NCBI GenBank assembly: GCA_944470555.2
Contig: OX104131.1
Location: forward strand, 13,880,515 to 13,944,514
Direction: 5' to 3'
DNA length: 64,000 nt
Origin: Heterobilharzia americana
Taxonomy: Eukaryota; Platyhelminthes; Trematoda; Strigeidida; Schistosomatidae
The stretch's first letter is position 1. The number at the start of each line of letters is the position of its first letter. The position numbers and the translations under genes were made by a program. Positions 49,701 through 61,700 of this stretch are shown here, one piece after another. Under the pieces are notes generated by a model, which was not told where the DNA came from, ran no database searches, and saw only the letters and a program-made list of their open reading frames with translations.

Positions 49701-52700
49701 ACATTGGCTGTATTATGCGTCCACTTGTAAAACGTGTCCGCGAACTCATTCCAGAGCGTATACATTTCTGCTCTTTATCTAAATCCGGCAGTTCGTATAA
49801 TTTTATATATCTTGATCGAATTGTATTTCACAATTTCAGTTTCCTTCCAAGGACTGAATAATGAAGCTGAACTAAAAGGGAACGCTGAAAAGTATTTTCA
49901 TAATGCAATTTTTTTCAATGCAGTTTACGCGTCTGGCTTTGTGATTGCCATCATACGCCAACTTTTGATTACTTCACAAATTCACTGCCTGGAGATTACT
50001 AAGATATTAGTTAGCTACAAACTTAAAAGATGGATTATGCACAACGCAATAACAATAAAGCGGTTGCGCTATATCATGGGCCAACAGAAGTTGGAAATAC
50101 GGAGGATTGGATTCTGACCCAGTGGCTCAATGGTAACGTGCTGACCAAGGAACCTGAAGGTTGCGGGTTCGATCTCTGGCAGTGTAGTGGGTGCGCACTG
50201 CTGAGGAGTCCCATACTAGGATGAAACAGCTGTCCAGTGCTCCCAGGTTTCTAGTGTTCCTCCAACTGATGTTGGTCAAAGATGAATAACAACTTGAAAT
50301 ACTTCCAAATCCCCACAATTCCCTCAAAATCTAAGTTTGTCAGTTAAACGTAGTTTACATTGAGGATTGTTTCTGAAATACCACTTAAAGCTGTAAAACA
50401 ATGCAAACCGACCAATAATTTCACTAGAACACCCATATTTTCTGCAATACAAACATTTCACTGTTTCCGATAGCTTGCAGAAGCAGTTGACCATTCAGAA
50501 TATTTCACCTTCTATATTTATTGTTTATTTTCCGAAGTATTTTAAAACCTCCAACTACGACTGAATAGAAGAGAACAGACCAGCATAAAATTGATTAGTT
50601 GCAAGGAATGGTTTATAACATAATTTCTGAATATCTGAAAATTCAGTTGTCTTGAACAGATGGGCCTGAATCCAATCATCAGTGGAGCAACCTTTTACCA
50701 TAGGTCCGTTGACGACACCTTTGTTGTTGGTAATGACATAAAAAATGCAAGTGATTTGTTTGACAAGCTCAACGAGTCCCATCTTAACATAGAACTTATA
50801 ATGGAATATGAACATTAAACGAGTTCAGTGTTTTAGACCTCAGTGCGAGGAGAACTAATGGTTATATTGAAAAGACCATCCAAAAAAGACACATGGACCG
50901 AACAATACCCTAACTATACAGTTTTTGTCCTACCAGCTATAAGCATGAGCCAGACGAAACACTTTACAACACAGCTGGTAAATTATGTTCTGCGAAAAAC
51001 TTAGAGGTAAAACTAAACTTGATTGAGAAGTGTCTCCCAGAGAATGAATATCTTAAGAGATTTATCATGAAGTGTGGAAGAAGAACAGATCAACAGAAAC
51101 TAACAATCAACTGTGGAAAAGAAGGATTTTATATACCTTACATTCAAGGGCGATGAGGTATCCAAGCTAATGGACACAAGGATCAAAGGAGCACTGAGAT
51201 GGAGCCTACCTGCAGCTGAACTTATATCAGCATACAATACCAAATGCTGTCTGAATCAGTCGAAATGGGATAATTACCCTGCTCATGTTACCTCAAACTG
51301 TATTTATGAATTCACTTGCACTTGCGGCAGCAAGTACATCAGAAGAACTGAAACGATGGTATCCATTCGGTTTGTAGAGCCTATCCCCGAGAATCTATGC
51401 TTGAAAAGAAGTAAAATTCTAACAAATTCAGTCATCAGACACCTTTTATACACAGCGTATCAGGTTGAAACCTCGAGTGCTTTTAAAATAACCAGCATAC
51501 AGAAAATATCTGGATAGCTGCGTTTTGCAGAAGCGATCACAATGAAACGCTTTCTACCTGATCTATGCATTGCGTAATTGAAATTTTATCTTCATAATCC
51601 CCTGTTTATTTTCCTACTCTATCACAGATTTATCCGGTATTACATAATTATAATTTTATTTTCATGATCCCTTGTCTATTTCCCCAGTCTAAACTGAAAT
51701 GTGAATTAATAAACTTCCTTTAGTTATTCAATATATTTTGCCCTCTAACCGGAAATAATTCTGGGATATTCTGCCCACTGTTACGTATATTCACGAATAT
51801 ACAATTTAGTAAATGACTTCGTCGAAAATATAAAAAAAATTCGCTGCCAATCACGTCTTGTCTTTTCCTATGATCAAATAGATGAATTCCGCTATTTATA
51901 CAAGACTTTATTTATTCCATCAGTAACTTCAAGGAACTAAATTCTGATGATTCAATCAGATCTCCATACAATAATGAAATAAATGGTTCCATGGGTGGTT
52001 GATTTCATTAGCTTTATTGTTCATCAAGGCTCCTGTAATATTGTTAAAACGACTTGTATTTGGTAGTTGTAATAAACAGCTCCCACCGACATTATAGTTT
52101 CTTTACTAGGTTAATCCATTTACTTCATACGAAAGCAAATATAAGTCCGGAAAGTAATTTTATTCGAAACATATGCTTGTAAACAAGTGAAATGTTCTAA
52201 GTTAAAGGTTTTCACCGGCGTAAAGAAACAAAGAGAGTTTTCCGAAATATGTCTACAAAATTATTACACACTGAAAGTAACTAACACCTGTACACAAATT
52301 AAATTACATCCGAAAGTTGACTTACAATGAGGCATATAGTAACGTACTATCATCTTAGCAAGTTTCAACAAGATAATTCAGTGGAATCACTATGAAACCA
52401 TTCTGTCTGGGTGTTCGATTACTTTGACTTTGTTTTAATTAGCCTACTATATTTGGCGTCAGCATAATGACTTCAGATGAGAGTAAACAGAATAGTTATA
52501 ACCTCTAGTTGATATTCTTTCTCTTTTAGGTAGAACATATACCTCTAGCATATTGATAAGTCACTGAAAGGGGATCAAATGTTTTGTTTTGTTCACTCCT
52601 ACGTACTAAATAAACTCTAGGCATTGATCTCATCATTTGTTTATTAGACAATTAGAAATTTGAAGTCACGTTACACTGTACTTGATGTTTGACAGTTGAG

Positions 52701-55700
52701 GTTTGTAGGGAAAAAGGGTGTTAAGTCTAGTAGTTCTGTATCGTTGAAATCGATCAATAAGATGAAATTGCAACATTGACAAAAATTCATACAGCCTCAT
52801 ACACTGAAACATTTCTTCTGGTTTTCTGCATTGTAGTCAGATATGTTAGCATCAAGCCATTTGTATATCCAATATATTACTTAGTTCATTTGAGATAACA
52901 CTTATTAAGAAATTATCTTACCTGTTTACACTTTTCAAAAGGATTTAATTTCACTCGTGTTTGATCATCTAACATATTGATGAAGGGAGAAAGAAAATAA
53001 ATATTTTATAGTAAAAACAAAGCGTTTTAAAAGTTGGTCATAAAATTTTTTAACCATTCAGTAAAGTTCAACATTGAGGAGGACCAGAATGTGTTATAGA
53101 CACATATTCTAGTACTGGGTGATGACTGAAGATAAAATGAAAATTTGGACCGCAGCCGGATTCGAACCAGTGACCAACAGGTGGTCGCAAGTCTGCAAAT
53201 CTGCTAAACCAAGGATATGTCATATAGTCAAAATGATATATTTTAATAACTAGTTTATCTTTTGTCCCCTTCAAGGATTTATGTACGAAACTGAAAAAAA
53301 TATGGATAGCTCTTTGAATTCACGATGATATAATGTTAAGGAACATGCTCATTGACAGCTTGTCAAATAAATCTCCTTAACTCAAAGTTTCATGGTCTTT
53401 GGAACCAAAAATTGAAATCCACTCAGCAATCTTGTGTAGTAGGCAATAAATGACAACTGCTGTATGAAGACTAGTGATACTACCTGTCCACCCAAACCTC
53501 GGTAGGTGGAATGGTTTTCAAACCCGTTACCCATAGGTTGGAAATCAACTCCGTATCCCAATGAGCCACAACTCTACTTTCATGCTCTAGTATCTAAGCA
53601 ACTAGATCAACTATCAGGTTTTGATTTTGTAGCTTATGAGCGTAACTGTAATTTATTGCAGACATAAAGATGTAAGCTCCTAAAAATGAGCTTTGGATTA
53701 AATGAATGGAACTGCTATCCGATGATTAGGTCACCAGGTCAATAATATGTATTGTGTAAATATTATTCATGCATAACTCGACAGTCACATCACAAGGAAT
53801 GAATGGTAAACCATTTCTTCTGAGTAAGATACTAATTTCAAATAGGGTCTCATCTATTAGGATATAATATTTGGTACAATAAGAAACATTTAAGCATTAG
53901 AATGCAGTGATAATTAGAGAGTAAGGTAATTGTCAGACTATAACAGAGTTAAGATACGTTTGGACGAATTTGAAAAATTGTCTGCATGTCGATGACACTT
54001 CTGTTTTATAACCGCCTCAAGTGATTTAACTACAAGAAACCTAACAAAATTATGCTCTGTTTAAGGATGTCAAACATTCGAAAATTACGCATAAAAAGAG
54101 ATAGAAAGCTGAAAAACGAGGAGGAGATTAGTCAAGTGAACTAGGGAGAAAGTTAAATTGACCTTTACGCCAGACTGTTGTTCTCTGAACAAAAAGCTGA
54201 TAGAAATTTTTAACTGTTTTTCATCTTATTGCTGCAAAAAGATTCTCCACAAGGTTAAATGAACTGATGTAGCATTGCGCATTTAATTGTATCATTTCAA
54301 GTTGCTGCACTATGAAACACCACATTATCATATTCTAACATATATATATATATATAACATATGAAGGTGAAATGAAAGTTTGGACCACGGTTGGGTTCGA
54401 ACCAGCGACCACCGGGTTTCCGGCCTGACACTCTACCAACTCAGCTACGAGGTCCGACTACTGAGCAGATTTTTATTTTATTTCAGTCACTATGGGTTTT
54501 TTCTGACTACCACGTGAATTCGTGACGCCTTGCTACCACTCGATCGTATTCACACTGCCTACCTACTCAGGACTTTTCGTTCAAATCCTGATCTGACTGA
54601 ATTAAAAAGGGGAGCATCATATTGATTATCATTTTGACTATCTGAGATAGCCGAAGTTTGGCAGACTAGTATTTATACGGCTGTCTTAGATCGTCGAAAT
54701 GATATAAGAAATGGAAAACATAAGTTGGTGACTCCCAAAATGTTTGTAATTTTGAGGATAAGTAGCGATTACATAGGTACAGTCCTTCTCTATTTTAGGT
54801 TATATGACTGGCATTCCTAAAATCTCGAAGAGCCTAATTCAATGGCTCAAAACTCACTCATGATGTTGGATTCATCTTGGTGACCGGCAGTTGAATCCAG
54901 ATAGCAAGATGCGTTTTAGTTAGGACTCGTCAGCTGAATTTTTCTGTCCCAATAACCTGGGAGATAATGCTTTGGGATTTGAAGCGAGAGATACTGAATT
55001 CAAATCTCAGTGAGAACAACATGGCTCACTAGGGTGCAAGTACATCCAGTTGAGAAGTCCTAAATAGGACGGAACGCCAGTTCTAGATTCTACTGCGAGT
55101 CACCAAGGTGAATATCCTGCAGTATCGAGGTATCCGCATAGGAACCAATCTCCCAGCAAAGTTCATCCAGTTTGAGCTTGTATAGTATTCGAAAATTAAA
55201 GGTACCAAACAACAATAAAATTCATCGAGTACATTAATTAGTAGTCAAACTTTATGAGTTACAGCTAATGCTTCTTCGATATGGTTCTACTTCCTCCCTT
55301 TTATTCTTTGTGTTATCGAGAAGTGCAAAAACTTAAAATGATGCATATTTACACTATTTTATATGTTGAACTGCATACCGGTTACTTCACTAAACCTTAC
55401 CACTTCAGTTGAGCATGTAATGTATGTCTTAGCTACAGAAATCAGTGGAGGTTTATAATCTTATCTGCTGCTTTATCTCCAATGTCTAAAACTCATTGCG
55501 TGACGTCAACATTGCTCACTTTGGTTCTTCTTACTAATTTTCAAAGGGATTTTCAGTCTAACTTCCTATACTGAGAAGTTAACAGTATCTGGTATTCCTC
55601 AGCCTCTCCTCTTGTGTTTTATAAACTGCATTTTACCTGTTCTCCTTTTTTATTCCCCTTCATTTTCTCCCGGGTTGCTGTAAAAAGACTATGCTATACT

Positions 55701-58700
55701 GCGTAGAACTTGGAAGATTGTCAGCAGGACTAGTGGTTTACGCCTAAACATTCTGGTTAAAACATATAAACATCTGGCAGGAGTCATTTTATCAGATGAC
55801 CAACATCCTCTTCACTCAAACCTCTCTGCTTATTGGTCATCTGGAAAGATGAGGAGCAAGTACATTAGACTTTATGCACGTACAACAAAATTCTACAATA
55901 CCGTATTTAGCCAGTCTGCTGTGCGATCAAGAACGTATTAAAAATGAACTAAAAATCAACTTTTGTTTTCGAAAGTAAACTAGTTGAAGATGAGCGTGTT
56001 ACTTCTTACGTATTATGAATCTACTTGTTAGTGTGATTGTCTATCTAAATTAACTGTACATTTTCAAGAAAGTTGTAGATAAAGTGAATATACTTATCGT
56101 TTTTATATAATTTCTACTTAATTCTTTTACTGTGTATACATATATATTATTTCCATCCAATTGGTGCCATACGACATGCTGAAAATTCTGTAGAGTATTC
56201 TTGAAATAGCTTTCAGAATAAAACCATTATTATTATTATTAAAAAAAGAATACTGAAAAAAACACCCAAAATAAGAAGCTTGTGACTGTTTTGTAAGGCC
56301 TTCTTGTACCTTAATGAAAGATGATACAGGTTAGCAAACACAAGATGCAGCCTTATGCCTTTATTCGTGGCGAAGCAATCCGTTCTTACTGACTTGACTT
56401 CTATAATCGGTGAAAAAGTTAAAGCGTTGAGGCATATAGTGGCAGTGTAGAAAAGTAGTGATAAATCGTTTTGCATTAGACATGAGCAAAGCCCATTAAT
56501 GTAGGAGTTAAACGTGAACACTGCTGAAGTTGAGTTACATTTTAAACTAATATAATGGATTCGAAACACAGTAATACACCACTGTTTATTTAACTGTTTG
56601 TAGTTATCATTAATAAATTACGTTCGAAGCGTTACTTTGTAAAGAATACCGTTATGATTTTATGCAGTATCACATAAATGTAACAAATAAGGTATGTATC
56701 TCACTGTAAGTATACTTCAATTTCAGTTCAAGACATACAGAGGACCTTGCTATCCCTAAATTAATTAGCATGGTCTTAAAAGTACTCACTTGAACAAATA
56801 AATGGTACCTCTCAAGTATTCCATTTGTTTATTTTACTGAATGGTTTATCTTGGGTGAATTTTGCATTCTTTGTTGCTGTAAATTGAAACAAATCAGTGA
56901 ATCGAGGTGACGGCAGTAGTTCAGATTTTTTATTTTCATCTCTGTATGCCCGTCTGTCCAGACAATTGTTTTCATAAGGTGTACTGCTTATTCATGATGT
57001 AAAAAAGTACTTTGGTTCCCAACTTTCAATCTGTTCAGCACTTACCTCAAAGACTGGAAAGCGCTTGAGACCATTTTATTCATGAAGAAGAAACCCTGTA
57101 AGCTTTCATTTTGAAACGTATTATCCTGGCATCTTTACAAGGAGCTCATTTGTGAACAGAGGTCAACAATATCAATCCAGTATAGTAATTAATGGAATAT
57201 CACATGGATCAACAAACTGTATTGGGCTTTTAAAAAACCAATGAGTGAAATCAAATTTAACCACAAAAAGATTTTTCCTAGTAATTTCTACACGTCTGTA
57301 CACATGCGTACATAAATACATTTGAGTGTCAGGTTGCATAAACCAATGATTTATCAAGGTCAAAATTGCTGTTACTCTGGTCTACTTAAAATTCTATCTG
57401 GAGATTTGTGGAGGTTTATTAATTGATTTTAAGTTGAAATTCATCATGGAATGACATCAGTTGGGAGATAATTGGAGACCTGGGAGCACTGCACAGCTGT
57501 TCTATCCTAGTATGGGACTCCTCAGCAGTGCGAACCCGCGAACCCGCCCCTCCAGGGATCGAATTCAGGACCTTCAGGCTCCGTGGCAAGCATGATACCG
57601 TTGAGCCACTGGGTCGGTAGAATCCCATGGTCCATATTTCCTACATTGGATGCAGGTCGCGTTATATCGTGAACTGACAGAAGTAGGAAATGTGGACCAT
57701 TGGATTCTGCCGACCTAGTGGCTCAATGATACCGTGCTGGCCATAGAACCTGAAGATCCTGTGTTCGATCCCTGGAGGGGCAGGCTCATGGGTTCTCAAT
57801 GCTGAGGAGTCCCATACTAGGACAGCACAGCTGTGCAGTGCTCCCAGGTTTCCAAGCAACCTCCAACTGATGTCCTTCCATGATGAATTCCTACCTAGAT
57901 TCTGTTTAAAGTTGGCTGTTTTTCAATTACTACATTATTATGATACGTTACCACATTTGTCGAGCAATGGATTGCAGTGTGTTTATTTTTAAAGGGTTTT
58001 CACTGAAAAACTGATGCTGATTTGTGTACTTTAAGAATAGTTTTGAATGCAGCTGGTTAAATAAAGTAAAATTTGCATTTTAAGTGGTGATTAGGTTTTA
58101 TCAAAATAAGGTATTTAGAAGACAACTGCTGAGAAGTAAGATTCTCTAGGGGTTTTTTTACACTCTCACAACAACAAACAACACATATTTTCAATGATGA
58201 ATTCTTACGGACTGAGAATTAAAAGAAAAAAGAAAACTGGACGATTGGACTTCAACTTGATGGCTAAATTGTAACCCACTTAGCACTAAATCTGATGGTT
58301 TTACGCTTTGTCCCAATCGGTGTTATGAGTACACACGACTGAGGAGTCCCAAACTAGACAACATAACTATTCAGTGCTTCCAGTTCTTCAGTAGTTTTGC
58401 AATTGATGTCACTTCGTGATGAGGTTCATCTTTAAAGTAAGTGGTCGCTAGTTCGAATCCAGCTGCAGTCCAGATTTTCTTCTCACCTTCAATCATCACC
58501 CAGTGTAAATACTGGTCCGCCATACTACGGTTATCTCAAATAGTCAAATGATCATAAGTTATATGTCAATATTCTGTAGTTGTATGAGATAAAATGATAA
58601 GTTCAGCTTAGGAGAAAAGGAACGTCTATTGCCCACTCCATATATAGTTCTACATAGATCTGACTAATCCCAAGTGCTTACGTCATTTCTTCTAAACTAT

Positions 58701-61700
58701 GGGTTACGGTTACATGAAAAAACCGCAAAACAATTTCTAGCACTGATTTTGTGATCAGTCATCAATGAATGTCTAGCAAAAGACCATAGTGTATTCTTAT
58801 TCGTATTAATTACATTAGAACCAATAATACGATGTGATAACTACTGAGAAGCACACTGTTTTGCTTGTCAGTGCATCACTCTGTCTTAAGTTATTTGCGT
58901 GATCAGTTCACCTTTAAATGGCTACTTCTTGGGGAGAGCTTCCTTTGTTACAGTAGCTGCCTTCTTAACGAGTAGCGTGTATATTTCATGAGCCATTAAC
59001 CCTTCAGCTGCACTGAATTACTTCACTTACTGTACCGGTTGGCTTTTTTTATGCTATTGTATCACACATGATCAGAAAATATCGACAAAAAATTTATTTC
59101 GAGGCAGTATTCATCATGGACTAACATTAGTTTAAATGACGTTTAAAACTTGGGAGCAACTAAAAGCTGTATTGTGTCAGTATGGTACTCTTCAGTAATA
59201 AGCGCCACCAGAAATCAAACTCAGAACTTCCAAGTCTCATTAAATGGTAACGTTCTTGCCACGAGACGTGGAGGTCTTGGGTTCGATCAGTGTCATAGTA
59301 ATCGGTAAGCACTTCTTAGGAGTCAAGCAGTAGGACGAAAAAATTGTCCATTGCTCCCAGGTTTCCAATTATTCTTCAGCTGACGTCATTTCAAAATGAA
59401 TACTGCCCTAAAACTTCTCAATCCCCATAGACTTCAAAATAAAAACAATTTGTCATTTCAGACCATTTTACTTATTGTTCAGTTGTGGAGAAGCTACGAA
59501 ATATTATCGTCTCGAAATATTAATCTCCTGAATATATTATCTAAAGTTATCGAAGGTACACACCTTTTTGCATTACTTAGGATTAGGTTACCGTCATTCT
59601 ATTAAGAAAGTACACTTCATATAGAGTATCCAGTTATTTGAAGTTCATTCTTTAGTACTAAAAGATCATGAATTATAAAGTTTTCAATATGTTTAGTAAA
59701 TCACTTAACATTACTCAACAAGTCACTACATTTTGTCATAGAAATCTTAAGGTAATTCGGAACACTTTTGTAAAAACACCAGTTAAGTATATCATCGACT
59801 TTCAGTGACTTTATTTTAACACAGTTTGAAATCACTTCAACTTAAGGTCACACTGAGTAATGTTTACAAAAAGTTATTTGAACCTAGATTGATCTATTCT
59901 TGGACTACATCAGGCAAGCTTATCAGTCACTTGATATAACAACTATTCTTTTATTGTCATACATTTAGAACTGTTTAGGTTTCATGGACCAATGAGTGTA
60001 GTTCATGCAACCATAGATAATTAGCCTACCACTAATATCACTGATTACCGTATCAGTGGAATCAGGCTTCAAGAAACTGAAGGTGATAAAATCAGTATAT
60101 TGTACCAAGCCACTAATCTTTTTCTATTTTAAGCATTCTAAAGTTTATTTGCCTTAATATAATTCCGTCCTACTTCACTTCTTTTTGTATGAAGCTGGGA
60201 AGCTGAAAGCTCTGTTCAACAAGGCATATCTTAATGCCAGCCACTTTGTTTCTGATTATATTTCTGAGTAAAACAAATTTAAGTCTCCATGAAGAACAGA
60301 TAAATAATCAAAATAGATAGAAAATTTAGTGATTTGGTTAATCTATATATATTATTCAACAAAACTTACATGGTAGGATATCTACGAAACGGTTTAGCTT
60401 TTTATTGGCATTTTTTTGTCCGATTTCTCGGCTAAGCATATCTGAAAGAATCATATCCTGACTGATATTCACTATCAACTTTGCACAACAGAGGACAAGA
60501 GAAAGAAAATGGGGATTAGAAAGAATATTTATAAAGACAAAGACTAAGGCATTTTATATTTATCAGATATTGTAATCTAGAGAGGTAAAAACTACTCGGT
60601 GGTATACCACATATGAAAAGATCCTCAACAGCTATTGCCCATTTCTGTTAAAATTCTTCGAAATTTGACTTTACTTTGAATATGAATGCTGAAAAGTGGA
60701 GCAGTTTGGTTATATAAAGAAGATAGCTGTGCTGAGAATGTGTGATGAACTTTATGCGTCAGTATTTTTTAACTACTTTTATGATTCCATTATTTTTAAA
60801 AGTTGTTCTGATGTTCTGTCTTTAAGGTGTACTTACTGTAGGTGAATGGAAATACTCTTCAACAACCGGATAAATGAACTTGAGAGCTTACAAGAGTGAC
60901 TGCTCAGATTTCCCTTTTAGAGGATATTATCAGCGGCTGAACTACATGATATATATCTACACAATGACTAGTCTCGGGAAAGCAACCATTTTCAAGTTGT
61001 CTAGTCCTGAGGGTTGGCCGAATTCTACCGATCAATTTGCATTTTGCCCAAAAAGCTAGGAGGCTCATAATTAGGCTGCAGTTTGATATATGTTAGTTAG
61101 CTGGTGACAGTTGACAGAAAGGTCTAGACCTTGATTTCGCGATTGTTGGTATTCATCAGCAAGGCGTATCTGCCAATTACAGGGAACTAATATCCTCTCC
61201 ATATTCACTGAAGAAAACAGTGAATGACGCATATTCGAATCTCAGAGAATATATCAGTTCCTTCGAGGTTGGAGATGAGCATTTCTGACAAGTGCCAACA
61301 AGTAGGAAGTCTAAGCCCTGGTTTTCCTACCGATTGTCTACAACCAACTAACATGATATGTATTTGTCATGCAAACATTTTTATAAAATCGCTATAAAAC
61401 TAAAAATATAGATATTTCCCTCATTTATGTGACGAAAGCATGAATAAATATCAGCAAAATGATATGCAAAACGTACATACCATTATTTTAGACTCAGTGG
61501 ATTTCTTGTTATATTTAGAAAAGTGTGACAGTTAAAGTTTGGGATTAATCTAACAAGACAATGATAAGATCTTAAGTTACATTTGAAAATTTGATCAACC
61601 TAAGAAAAAGTTTGAATTTAGTACCAGAAAAAATGACATGAGGTTGTATGCATGAAGTTTCATTGTAATTTCAAGTTTCACAACATTCAGTGAAATTCAA

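Noticed and set aside
54380..54460. A functional tRNA gene
   Set aside because: A and B boxes are good, but the flanks are shared with other interspersed copies and no convincing cloverleaf and anticodon loop was found; it is a SINE head.
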